Source: Vigna angularis (lineage: Eukaryota > Streptophyta > Magnoliopsida > Fabales > Fabaceae). From it: a stretch of 64,000 nt of DNA. The stretch is from positions 21,064,825 through 21,128,824 of the forward strand of contig NC_068974.1 of the NCBI RefSeq assembly GCF_016808095.1, written 5' to 3'. Shown here in pieces: positions 31,340 through 43,382 of this stretch. Within the stretch, counting starts at the first letter, position 1. Each line of letters opens with the position of its first letter. Both the position numbers and the translations under genes were made by a program. Below the pieces are notes generated by a model. It saw only the letters and a program-made list of their open reading frames with translations, made no database searches and had not been told where the DNA came from.

Positions 31340-31813
31340 GGAAAAGGATGCAATACCGTGCTAGGTTGAAAAAATTGAAGGTGGAAGAAAATACTATTAG
31401 AGGTGCATGGAGAAACATTTTCAATTTATTCTCACAATTCTTGGTCTGCCATAAATTTCATGGGTCCAAGCTAATATGCAGTGTAATAATTATAGTTAAT
31501 AATTAAGGAATGTTTGCTTCCTAAAACTTGTTAGGAAAAGAAAAAATTAATAAAGTTATTATAAGCTAAAATTTAGACAACTTAAAAATATTTTTTAAGA
31601 GATTAACATTTTTTTTCTTTGTTAAATTGTGTATCGTTTTTATTCCCAATATGTATTGTATAACGAAATAAACGAAAACAATATGAAAGAAAAAAAAATA
31701 AACTTATTATTTACAATAGCTACGAAAAAAAGTAGTATCCAACCAGTAAACTTGGAGAAATTTGTGGTGGTAGAAAAAGAAGTGTTGCTTACAAGTCAGA
31801 CTTTTAGATTAGA
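31340..31813. other. AT-rich spacer, nothing recognised
   Basis: No gene or repeat border seen. Confidence 0.55.
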
Positions 31814-32041
31814 TTAATTTTAGGTTTAATCATTCAGGATATTCCTATTTTCGGACAGAATCTCAATTTGGTCATTTTCTTTCTTGGCGTCTCAATTGGG
31901 TCCTATTTTTGTGAAAATTACAAGAATTCGGCCCTTGCCGTTAAATTAAGCCCAACGACGTCAGTGTCTTGTTAATGTGGCACGACTGGAATGAGTTTTT
32001 AATTGACTTGTAGGCGCACTCTATCTGATGTGGCAGGCCGG

Positions 32042-32617
32042 TCATTTTTTTTCAGATTTTCTTCTACTTTCCCTACCTGAATGATCATCTGTTGCTTTTT
32101 CCCCACCAAAGCTATTTCCAAGTAGTTCAGATCTTGGTATCCCTGAAGTATCTTTAGAACTAAAGCCATTAAATTTATCATGGCTTCTTTGAATGGCATC
32201 AAGCCCGTTATCTCTAAGATCTTCAGGCAACACTTTGGAAGAATGTGAAAGATCGGATGCTCTAGTAACCTTGTCATCATGCAATTGATCAGAAACAGAA
32301 TCATTGGATGGTAAAGACATGGTTTTGATCTGAGCATTCACAAAATTAGTTTCATATCTACTATGCTCATGAAGTTGTGAAATGCCATTAACAGATACAT
32401 AATGTGTATCTGCCAAAGGTTGCTTAATCCTTGACTGGTAAGCAGCATCTTTTGCAAGAGTTGGCACACTGGAACTCTCAATTTCATTGTCTTCATCATC
32501 AACATCAGAACCATAATTTCCAAGACCTAAAACATCTCCAAGAGAACTAGAATTAGATTTTTCACTGGAACCATCATTTTCTACCCTCTCTTTGACTGGT
32601 TCAAATCCAACGTGCAT
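32042..32617 (-). pseudogene. Captured host-gene fragment inside the MULE (source not identified)
   Basis: An uninterrupted minus-strand frame of about 190 codons, rich in Ser, Asp, Glu and Lys (SSEKSNSSSLGDVLGLG, then YGSDVDDEDNEIESSSVP, then KATDDHSGRESRRKSEKK). The composition and acidic LGxYGSDxDDEDN pattern suggest an exon of a nuclear, splicing- or RNA-related protein, but I cannot name it. The frame runs into the left TIR at its 3' end and into different sequence at about 32620, as expected for a captured exon. Whether it is expressed is unknown. Confidence 0.5.
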
Positions 32618-32639
32618 TCGAAGTAGAGAGAACCCCCAA

Positions 32640-33180
32640 ATCGGGTTCGTCCATCAGCCTTCGTCGCGTCACCAGGTGCCGCTGTCACTAGAGCACCGGA
32701 TTTCGCCTCCTTCGTCTCCACTATCATGCAACCCTGCAAACAAAAAGCCTCAAATTTGCGAACACTTAGCGCAGGAAAGATCGCCTCCTCCGACACCTAC
32801 AAAATCTGGAAGCGCGACAACAACCTTCCTGTCGGCACTTCCCTCGCCGGCTTTGGCGGTCTCAAAATCCAGTGCGCTGACCAGAGGTTTCCTCTTCCTT
32901 GGAGACGAATATCACTAGCATGACGTCTCACCCGATCTCTCAGATGCCATTAAAGCTGCCATGGAAAAAGGTAAGAGCTCTGCCTCCACATCGGAGCTAG
33001 ACTCCGTCGACGATCACCGCCAAGGTCAGTGGGTTTCTCCCCAACTGCCACCTCCGCGGCTACCATTCCCGTCTTTAGCACCATCATCAAAAACACCAAA
33101 ACCCTAAGGCGTGACCTTCACCACGCCAAACACCGATGGACAACGCCTCACCATCACGTAACTACTAGAGTCAGCTTCAC
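32640..33180. pseudogene. Second captured GC-rich fragment inside the MULE
   Basis: A CG-containing, codon-like stretch with short frames on both strands: on the + strand a frame with SSDTYKIWKRDNNLPVGTSL and, further on, DAIKAAMEKGKSSAST; on the - strand SVRKFEAFCLQGCMIVETKE. I cannot decide the true strand or source gene. Confidence 0.4.
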
Positions 33181-33691
33181 AACCCAACAATCCTACTTTC
33201 CATTTGTTTGTTTTTTAAAAAAAAATATAAATATACCTAACAATCCTACTTTCAATTTGTTTGTTTTTAAAAAAATATAAATATACACGTCAGACAGAGT
33301 AGCCCCTACACGTCAATTAAAAACTCATTCCAACGTGTCACGTCAACAAGACACTAACGTCGTTGGGTTCAATTTAACGGCAAGGGCTGAATTGTTGCAA
33401 TTTTCACAAAAATAGGACCCAATTGAGATACCGAGAAAGAAAAGGACCAAATTGAGATTCTGCCCGAAAATAGGGACCTCCTGAATGATAAACCTTAATT
33501 CTAAGAATTTCAATAATAAAATATATATAAAAAAATTTAACCTTTTTATAAGTTTAAATTATTTTATGTACAATTTAAAAATAAAAATGTAGAAATATTA
33601 ATGAGAGTTTCACACATTGATAACCTATATATAAACTAATTGCAACAATTAATTTTATTTTTTTTTCCTTTAAAATTCCATAAGTCCTTAT

Positions 33692-34973
33692 TGTAACATC
33701 CCATTTTAATAGTATAAAACTACAAAAAATGAAACGTTACATATATGCTAAAAGAACCACTAGATAAAACGAACATCGCTCAAAGAAAAGATTTACTTAT
33801 GTAGATCTATCTAACAAATCATTTGTTTTTTCCCCATCTCTAGCTGGAACAACTGAAAAGGTGGATAAAAACAATACATCATAAGTTTAAAGCATTTCAT
33901 ATAAGAATAATGTATAAATTTAATCCAATCCAAACATCTTAACATGCAAAGACCTAAACTAACTGTCCGGAGTTAGAATGAATACCGAGCTATGACGGGT
34001 TATGCACTTGTGGTGGCCTCTACTGCTTTGCAAAGCCATTCCTAAAGGGTTTCACCCTACCACACACAAGGTTAGTCTGTTACCGCGCAATAGGCCTTCA
34101 AGTAGTGCCTACACTAGGATCTCCTACTACTCTCACCACATGAATCAATCCTCTCTAAATGAGAATGAAAGACCGAGCTCCCTATATTCATTCTAAACAA
34201 TACAAGTATCTCACCAAGAGATCCTACTTTGATACTCAATTACACCACATTGAATCATACATTTCTTCACTTTGAATCACCATTTATACCTCGGATATTC
34301 ATATGATTTCATACATCTTATACATAACATTCAATGAATTAAACATCATTCAACCACTCAATAACAGAGGAAGAAAAGAGTAAACTGAACTTGGACCAGT
34401 CGCACAGCGCACACAATCGGTGAGCAAAACCAGAGGGCTTTCGCATAGCGACCCCAACTCGCTATGCGAGAGCCCCCAGGCAGTGACTTAGACTCCCCAA
34501 ACACTCAAACACTCGCAAAGCGCACCCATTCGCTATTTGAATTAAACTAGCATTTATCCCAAACCACCATCAGTCGCACAACTCCTAGATTCGCCATGCG
34601 AATCACCAGACAAAGAGCAACCCTCTCCAACCACTCGCAAAGCGCACCAAGTCGTTGTGTGAGTGCCCAGGCAGAGAGCAACTCTCTACAGTCATTCGCA
34701 CATCGCACCAGTTCGCTGTGCGAATTCCCTGGCAGAGAGCATCTCGCCAGGATGACTCGTTGTGCGAATCCATTTGCTCAACGAGTCTGCATAATCTGTA
34801 GAACGAAATTCTGCAGAATTATGCAACTCAACCACAAAATACCAATTCTAACTATTTTTTCCAACTTCTAACACTCCTAGATTGTATTATATACCTATTT
34901 AGACTTGTCTAAGTGATTCTAAACCTTCCTAACCTCAAATTAAAGTGTTTATGAACCAATTTCCATTCTAAAA
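33692..34973 (-). mobile_element. Partial LTR (Tekay-like family), minus orientation
   Basis: In reverse orientation it ends TGGGATGTTACA (33692 side), and its 33960-34200 part matches the reverse complement of 56220-56460 in the solo LTR at 54369-56849 (CCACAAGTGCA, ACTCTACCACAC-like and TGCATGTTAAG blocks). It is interrupted at 34973 by another LTR. About 38672-38740 may be its continuation before it is lost in a TA microsatellite. It carries a TCGCAAAGCGCACC-type array at 34380-34790. Confidence 0.65.
34390..34790. repeat. Array of TCGC..GCG palindromic words, ~65-bp periodicity
   Basis: Repeated CACTCGCAAAGCGCACC, TTCGCATAGCGA-like, CTCGCTATGCGAG and TTCGCTGTGCGAATT words, each a short imperfect palindrome, are separated by CAGGCAGAGAGCAACTCTC-type spacers. 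GC content is well above that of the surrounding LTR. Confidence 0.75.
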
Positions 34974-37900
34974 TGTAACACCCCTTATAAGATATATTAA
35001 TAATAATAATAATAATCTTGAAGCATGAATCTTATGAAAGTATTTTTTTTTTAAAAAAACAATACATCACATAAACAAACCATGCGTACATCATAAGTTC
35101 ATACATTACAACAAACAAATCTTAATTGTTTCCTTAAAATAAAAAAATCAAACAAGCATAAATAAGAAAACATTATAAAAATCCCAACAAGTTTTATTTC
35201 CCATCTCTCTCGAAGAGCTATTCCAATCCAGCTTTATCTGCAATACCATCTACTCCCGTACAAGTACGATCATCGCAGGTGGAAACCACAACCACAACAT
35301 GCAAGGGTGAGTAACCAGAAGTATCACATCATACACCCACTACATATAAACTATAATAATTTCCATGATTTAATATAAATCGGCACACATGACATTGCAG
35401 ACTAGTCTTTCATAAACTAATGTCGTTTCCTTGTAATTCGTCGTCATAACCTGTTCTCAATAACAGGCGATTCGAGTCGTCTTCCATCGCGACTTCAGAC
35501 CTATCTCCCCGACTCCTCAAGGACTAACGAGTAAAAATATCGATACTACGCGTAACGATGCACTATACTCAACACGAGCCGAAGTCATTGGGCGAGACAT
35601 TCACCTCCTCGCGCAGAAGAAGGTGACACTCGAATCTCAGTCTCACGCGAGACTCGCATTTATTATAATATTAATGCTCACAAGACAGATGAAGTTACAA
35701 GTAAATAACATAGTGTATGTACCACATCAAACAAAATAAACGTGCTCAATCACGAATTCATACACATTCTCAATAACATGTATAAATAAATCAATATTAG
35801 ATCAAGAAAATAACCAACAATTCTCAATAATTGTTTTAAAATACTATTTGTACACATAATTCATTTCAAGAGCAAATAAACCTAGACAACATTATTTGTA
35901 GAATACTATTAGGACGACCACTATTCACCGGACACTGTGGAACGAACACTACTGGACGAACGCCATTTTCCAAACACCAGGCCGAACACCATTTGGACGG
36001 ACGTCATCAAATCACACTATCAGGTCGAACGTACAAAACCGAATATTGAACACCATTAGTCCGAACACGAAAACCGAACACCATATTCAATTAAACACTA
36101 TTGGGCCGAATGCTATGATCGAGTACTTAGGCCGAACACTAAACCATCGAACACCATATTAAAATTGAACACTATTCAGCCGAACGCTAAAACCGAACAT
36201 CTCACTGGATTAAACATTGTTCAGCCGAACGCTAAATCCGACCACCTCACTCAAATTGGATACTGCTAGGACGAACGTTAAAATTAATCTCATATGCTCA
36301 ACACTTAAAACACCAAACGTTATTAAACCGAATACTATTAAGTCGAATACTATTTGAACGAACGCTAAGATTGAAGCCTGAGAAAAAGATTATCAAGATC
36401 GAACGCTATCCATCATTAATACCCTAAGACCGAACGCTACAAACTACCTAAGAATACTTACATAAGGCCGAACGCTCACAATCTGAATAAAACCAAGACC
36501 GAACGCTCACAATCAGAATTAAACCAAGACCAAATGCTCAAAATCAACAATTCCCCAACACCGAACGCTAAAATCCACAATTCACCAAAATCGAATGTTC
36601 ATTATTTAAACATAAGAACATCAGATTTAAGACCGAACGCTATGATAACTAATTCACCAAAACGAACGTTCAAGATCTTAAACTAAGGATATCAAATTAA
36701 AGACTGAACGCTTACTAATACACCCAAAAACGAACCTACCAGATTCAAACCTAAGAATATCAAATTTAGATCGAACGCTTAAAATCACTAAAACATCAAA
36801 ATCTAACGCTCAAGATTTAAGCCTAATCATACTAAATTCAGCCGAACACTACAGTCACCCATACACGAAGACCGATCGCCGAACGCTCACAAAACAAGCC
36901 TAGAACGAACGCTAATGCTCGTTACTGAAGGACACAGGACCGAACGGTTATTTGGCCGACCACTGGTCGAGCACTATTGGGACGAACGTCTAATATGATA
37001 TTAACTTTCACCATGGACGAACGCTAATGCTGGGTACATCAGAAAATAAAACCGAACGCTCAGGAATTTTGGCCGACCACTAATTTGATCGAGCCATTTG
37101 GACGAACGCGCGTTCTGCAGAATTCTGCAGAATCGCACCAGATTTCCAGAAACCCAGAAACTCCCAATTTTCATCCCCAAATTCCCAGATTTGCATTAAT
37201 ACAGTATGATTCAACAATCAAACAAAAGATGTAACTCCCCTTACCTCTTGAAGACTTCCTTAGAGAATCTTGAATCTAGAAATGCAGTATCTTGATCTCC
37301 TTTCAAATCCAAAAGCTCTCCACTTCTCCTCTCCCAGATCTCGCAGCAAGCTTTTCACTCTTCCAGAAAATCAGAATCCAGCCCCCTTGAATCCATGGAG
37401 TCTTCCCCTTAAGAGGAAGGATGACCTGGACACTCCACTGTCGGACGAACCTCAGCCGTTCCCTTCCACTCCTCAGTGCCAAGCACACTATGAAGAGCTG
37501 ATGATGAAGATTCCTGGCGGCTGGAGCACTTCCAGGTGGAGAGACCCACCACTCACAGTTGCTGCCCACTTTGCTGAATGGGAAGCCTCTCCATTTCAAC
37601 GTGCAGCCGCCCACTACTCCACTTCCATAAACATGCAGTCGCTCCCTACCCTACCACTTAGAAACGTGCAGCCCTCCCCCACTTCCTCTTTTTTTTTTTT
37701 TTAAATGGACGCTCGGTCCTTACATAAAACACCAAATTCATCAGCTTAAGGACCCAAATTCAAATCCACCACTTTGCACATGTTTTTGACCATTTGATTG
37801 ACTCAAACAAGTCACAAATGACTTACCCAGACTATCCCAACAGACTAATTGAGTCCTTGACCTCTTGTTCTCATTTTCACTACCTCACTTCCTCCAAAAT

Positions 37901-38671
37901 GACTCAAAACATGCATAATTCACTTAACCTTCTATCTAGTTATCCTTATGACAGATTACCCTCATCCATTATGATCAAAACAACTTTGCACCACATTCAG
38001 TTCAGTTCAAAATCATCATCTTCATAAGTTGAAAATCAAGCAATCAAATTACATATAACACAATATTACTCAAATACCTAAATTCAATTCAATCACTATT
38101 ATATCACAAACTTCATCACACATACATGCCAAATTACTAATCAAAAACAGAAATCTAGCTTCCCTTACCTTGAATAATTCTGGACAGTTCCACCAAAACC
38201 CCGACAGCTTGCTTGCGATGCAAGGAATTTCTAGGAACACCTACAAATCACCGATTGGCGATAGAAAACAACTCTTAAAACCTAAATTGAGCTAGAAATT
38301 GAAGAAAAGCACCCAAACACATGCAAACAACAATTGTTGCATGATCAAGGTTAGAAACGTATGAAGAAAGGGGAAAAACGACTTACCGACTCAAATCAAG
38401 AAATTGATCGATCTAGATTATTGTCCTTGACGCCAGGATCGTTTAGGCACCTCCTGATTGTCGAACAGATGAGCCACCGGTGAGAATTTCTGGAGAGAAG
38501 GGATAGGAAGAGTAGAAAATAGTGTTTTAGAGAGATGGAAAGTATTTAGATAATGAATCGAGTGTTTGAAATTTATATTTATACTATTGGTTTATTTTAA
38601 CACAAATTGTTCGGTCTCATTATTTTAATACATTTATCTATTCTTAACAGACTATTTTCTGGGTTCTTACA
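34974..38671 (-). mobile_element. LTR (Tekay-like family), minus orientation, inserted in or beside the previous one
   Basis: Read on the minus strand it starts TGTAAGAACCCAGAAAATAG (38671 side) and ends GGGGTGTTACA (34974 side). The first 450 bp match the start of the LTR at 54369 (including GACGATCAGGA, and the CACCGATTGGCG/GTAGGTGTTTCTAG region). It is longer than its relatives because of a very long AGCGTTCGG array (35900-37110) and a GC-richer insert with coding-like text at about 37290-37690. No convincing 5-bp duplication (TAAAA against CTTAC). Confidence 0.65.
35900..37110. repeat. Long array of CCGAACGCT / CGAACACTA words
   Basis: Several dozen copies of CCGAACGCT, CGAACACTA or close variants at irregular 20-50 bp spacing, interleaved with ATTTAAGCCTAAGA-like AT-rich spacers. 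One exact ACCGAACGGT palindrome lies at 36939-36948. Words in element orientation read AGCGTTCGG. Confidence 0.8.
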
Positions 38672-38743
38672 CTTACAAGTTCATCCAAACAACTTTATCA
38701 TGTGAATCATGCATATAAGAAGTAAGAAGAAAGAGAAAAGAGA

Positions 38744-38744
<1 letters not shown>

Positions 38745-38799
<55 letters not shown>
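38745..38799. repeat. (TA)n microsatellite
   Basis: An uninterrupted TA tract of about 55 bp, ending in TTCTAAGC. Confidence 0.95.
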
Positions 38800-38801
<2 letters not shown>

Positions 38802-38929
38802 TAAGCAACGAAAAGAAACTTATGAAAATGAAGATTGAAGTGGATGAATGGAGGCACAGAACAATAGTACATGCACTATGTATGTGTGAATCACATGGTA
38901 TAGCTCTGAGACCCTACAAAGTATAATTT

Positions 38930-41900
38930 TCTGGTTCCTTGAAGCTCATGCAATGTCATAGTTGCTATCTTTGCCTTCAAGTTATATACATGTGTCAGTG
39001 TCTACCATTGATGTTCATATACAAAAATAAAATAAAATCTGCCATTAAAATGAAGATGTTGTTCATAAAATAAGACCAAATTGCATCAGTTTTCACAAAT
39101 TTAAATCAAATTGAAACTAAAAAACTAAAAAACCAACTTAATATTGTTGGACCAAAATAAAAATTAAATGATTACCTTAATAAAATTATGCAATGTGGGA
39201 AGTGAAAGGAAGTTGTGTCAGTTTTATCGGTAGTAATACAATTATTTTATACATAAGATGATTCAAATCCCTAATAACTCAAAAATATAAGAGGTACTTC
39301 GAGAGAAAGGACATAAGAGGATCTAAATCCAACATTTGATGGGTAACCATGATATCCAAGTTTTTTTGTCGAGAATATACGAGAATGAAATTAAGTTCTT
39401 TATTGTATTTTTATAAATAATAGAAATTTAATAATCGTCAATCAAAATAGAAATCATGCATAAAAATGAAAATTATATATTAAGGTGGATATTATTTGCA
39501 AATTAATTGAAAAAGAGATTATTTACTTATTCAAAAAGCATAGAAAATATATATGATGAGTTAAAAAATTGTTTAGCGAACATATGCATTTATTATCATC
39601 TATTAAATATGTCAAATGGGATTTTTACAAGTGTAAAATATAATAATAATTAATATATCTATAGAAGATGATAAATGTGTTCATATATTGATCAATATCT
39701 GTTATAATAAAATATCTAATTATATTTTTCAGTTTTTTTAGGAACCGGTTTAAGCACTCAAAATATTAGCTTTTATTATGTAATTAATATATTGTGTGCT
39801 TTTTTGGTGATTGATGACATTATTTTATGTCTTTCTTTTTCTATTTTTAATTTATTTTTCTTCGAGGAAAATATTTAGTGAAAAATTAAAGTGTCAACTT
39901 AAGATTTTATATTTTTATAATAATGTTATTTATAAAAAAACTAATATAAAAATCAAACTTTATGAAAGAAAGAAAAAACAAAGAGGTGTAACATAAGTCC
40001 TATAATTTTAACATTAAGGATGGACAACCTTTGGATTAACAATTTTTTTTTGATAAATATACTAACTATCTTTTTCTTCCAAAAATAGACAGTGAAGTTT
40101 ATATTTTGATGCATTTTAAAAATTAAATTTTTTCATAAAAAGAGAGTAAGGAAAATGTTTTTAGTGTCAATGAATTTGGTTTTCTTCGATTTCTAGAATT
40201 ATTTCAACGCGTCTAAATTAAAAATCTTTATAGATGGTTATAGTTTAAATAAAAAATTCCCTAAAAATTTAATTTGTTTTTAGTTAAAATAATTTATTTC
40301 CTATTATAAAAATTTCATTGAAAAACGGTCTTTATTAAATCCAAGCATCTACTTATTATATAAAAAATAAATCTTATTCTTTTTTGTTTGTCTTCTAAAT
40401 AGTCTATAATGCTAACACTCAAACCTCGAATTAGCCATTTTTTTCTTCGTGAAAAGCACCTTGATACCATGATCCACACTATATAATATTCTATATACTT
40501 TGAAAATTTGAAGAGCAAAACTGCCTAAATAATGTACATAAAGACGTGCGCACCACCAAGAATATTCACAAAATCTGTCAATGTTAATACATAAAGAGGG
40601 TTTGATTGAAATGTCCTCTCAATGTTTGAGGGAAAAGTCACAACTTTTTTAGGTTCCAATTCTTAAACCCTAATGGGTGATTATCACAATGAAATGCCAT
40701 GACTTTAATTTGTAAATGGTTATGATTGTGATAAAAAAAAATACGTATATGAATTAGGGTATGTTAAAAACTTGAAATAAACCCTAGAAAGATAGGTAAC
40801 ACAAGAAAAACAATAGAATAGGACATAAGAGAGAAGTCTAATTTATTTTTCATTAATCAAGGCATGGACCCGAAATCTTAGTTAACTAATCAATGTCTAA
40901 AGAATTGATCAAAGTCATTTTCTTGAAGGTCAGAAGTGGGTTTCATTTTCTTTTATCCTCAAATTAAATTCCTCTCCTTCAATTCATCACTTCTCTTTAT
41001 TTCATATCACATTTGGTAATTTAGGTGTGTTAGGTTGAGAGTTGGAATTGCTTGATAACTTCTATTCTCATTTTATTGCCATAGCCAATTATGTATCTTA
41101 GTCATTCATGCACACAAATGTGTGTCATGCATGCTTTTTGAACTATACTATGGAAATAAGAACTACTATTTCAATTTAACTTATTATCTCACATATTCAA
41201 ACAAGTCTTAGTGAAAAATTAGTACATGTGATTTCCACAAAATATGAAACATGTTCTAATTTGGAAATACTAAAATTTTTTTCTTATCAGATCATTTCAA
41301 CTCTTATTAAACTATCTTTTAATAATAAAATAATGCATATTAATTTTTTCTTTAATATTATAATAAGAGAAATGATTAAATATGTTTTCTTTTTAGAATC
41401 TACTGTGATACATTTTGATCTCAAACTTAAAAAATAATATATGTAATTCTTTTCATTTAATCGTGTTAGATATTTTTTATATACTAAACGATATTTTATG
41501 TTGATATTTGAGTTGGAATATGATAAATTATGTAAACAATTCATATGTTGTTGGATTAAAAAGACTATATTCATTATTTTTAGAAATTGAAAATCAAAAT
41601 ATATTAAAATTTAAAAGGAAACAAATTTCAACTTCGACTAAACATAATGATTAGATCATGTGACTCATCCTATTTTTGGGGAGAAATCTCAAATCAACCC
41701 TCTTTTTTATGTGTTTCAATTTAGTTTCTGTTTAGGAAAATTTGATGTCATATGCTAAAAAAATGTCACGTTTCAATTCGTGATTTGTTTATTTAATTTT
41801 TTTAATACTTTTTTAATTATATTTATTGTTTTTTAATTTTCATTAAAAATAAAAAATTGTGACGTGTTAAGCTCACATCGTACTATGTAACAACAACATT

Positions 41901-42058
41901 GTGATATGACATTGACAATGTTACATATCACTATCACACTAAATATATTGCCTTAGTTTCAATTTCGTTATGTATTTTTATTTTATCTCAGTCATAATTC
42001 TTTTTAAAATTAAACAATTTCATATTTTATCAAGTTAAAACAAAACTTAATTTTTATA
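38930..42058. other. AT-rich intergenic stretch, nothing convincing
   Basis: No gene. A possible decayed TIR-like passage at about 41680-41790 (TCTCAAATCAACCC, GTTTCAATTTAGTTTCTG) resembles the ends of the MULE family at 42068, without a partner. Confidence 0.5.
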
Positions 42059-42067
42059 TAAATATTA

Positions 42068-43373
42068 GGTTAAAACCCTCGGTTGGTCCTTGTATTTATA
42101 TGAGAATCTCAAATGGGTCATCGTTTTTTTTTCGGTCTCAATTGGGTCATATTTTTTGTAAAAATGAGCAAATTTTACCCTAACCGTTAAGTTGTTCCAA
42201 ACGGCGTTAAATTAGGTTGAGCTGTATTTTTTGCATTGATGGCGTGGCATTATGCATTTAATTGAATTTAATTGAATGAGTGATGTGTTTTAAAATCATC
42301 AAACCACTGATCACCTTTCATCTTTTTCGCTCTTCCGCCCAAGTTGTTTTCTTCCCACTCCCACCCTCAAACCCTCACTCCCCAAACACACCCTTTCTCC
42401 CTCTCAAAAACGCTGCCGTCATGTGAGAACAGACTCCTCCCGTGGACGCACAAGGATTCCGCCGCCATCGCCGATGTCTGGCCTTCTACTTCCGCCATCG
42501 CCGATGTCTGGCCTTCTACTTCCGCCTTCGATGTTGGTCGGGGATGCTCTAGGCTGTCAACTAATGCAGTTTCTATGATGTATCTGTCTTTCTTCCGAAT
42601 GTAATCCTCTTATCCGTGGCAGCTGAAGCAACCCTTAAAATGAAGAAGATGCCTCCCAGGCGCCGTGCACTCTTCTACTCAATCCATGCTTTTCTCCAAA
42701 AAAAAATGAAAACACCCGTGAAGCCCCCTAGTGGCGGCTGGACCCTTCTCTTTCAATTACCCCTTTCTTTCCCCAATCCTTGCTGGACTGCTCACTCATC
42801 ACCTCGTCCATGGGCTCTTCATAAATGGAGAAATGAATTGTTTTTTTTCCTGGCGTCTGCTGCGTGCTCGTTTTTTTCCAGCCAAAAGCCCCCTTTTTTT
42901 TTGACGCTACCCTCCGTTGCTGCTGCCTTGGACCAAGACCGTGACACTTGCTATCCGTGTGGGTTGACGTTGCTACTGGGTGCGTGAAGATAGCTGGATG
43001 TCACCTCAAGTTTAGTCCAAGCACCTCAGTGAGGGTTTGAAGGTAGGAGTGGGAACGAAGCAGCTTAGGCAGAGGAGCGGAAGAGGTGAAAGGTGATCAG
43101 TGGTTGGAGGAAGAAGAAGCACTGTAGCCACAGAGATTTGATGATTTTAAAACACATCACTCATTCAATTAAATTCAATTAAATGCATAATGCCACGCCA
43201 TCAATGCAAAAAATACAGCTCAACCTAATTTAACGCCGTTTGGAACAACTTAACGGTTAGGGTAAAATTTGTTCATTTTTACAAAAAAATATGACCCAAT
43301 TGAGACCGAAAAAAAAACGATGACCCATTTGAGATTCCCATATAAATACGAGGACCAACCGAGGGTTTAAATC
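42068..43373. mobile_element. MULE-like element with perfect 9-bp TSD and captured sequence
   Basis: Long terminal inverted repeats of about 290-320 bp, starting GGTTAAAACCCTCGGTTGG and, from the right, GATTTAAACCCTCGGTTGG. Both continue through AATGGGTCATCG, AACGGCGTTAAATTAGGTTG and GTGATGTGTTTTAAAATCAT. Both flanks carry TAAATATTA (42059-42067 and 43374-43382), a perfect 9-bp duplication. The interior (about 42360-43040) is GC-rich and coding-like, with a 30-bp in-frame tandem duplication at about 42463-42522 (ten residues, AIADVWPSTS, twice). No transposase. A non-autonomous, Pack-MULE-like element; source of the insert not identified. Confidence 0.92.
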
Positions 43374-43382
43374 TAAATATTA

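Larger units (their letters stand above)
31823..33494. mobile_element. Pack-MULE-like element with 9-bp TSD and captured sequence
   Basis: It has terminal inverted repeats of about 210 bp (31823-32033 and 33285-33494), starting GGTTTAATCATTCAGGA on the left and, read inward from the right, GGTTTATCATTCAGGAGG. Both continue through TCTCAATTTGGTC and AACGACGT and on to AGTTTTTAATTGAC. Flanking 9-mers TTAATTTTA (31814-31822) and TTAATTCTA (33495-33503) match at 8 of 9 positions. The interior of about 1250 bp is more GC-rich than the surroundings, has two fragments that look like exons of ordinary genes and no transposase. Confidence 0.9.

Noticed and set aside
35900..37110. CRISPR-like array
   Set aside because: Repeats are 9-10 bp, irregularly spaced and in a plant LTR; no repeat-spacer regularity.
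37270..37704. 144-codon open frame
   Set aside because: Lies in a GC-richer insert of an LTR, Pro/Ser-rich, with a comparable frame on the opposite strand; no family recognised.
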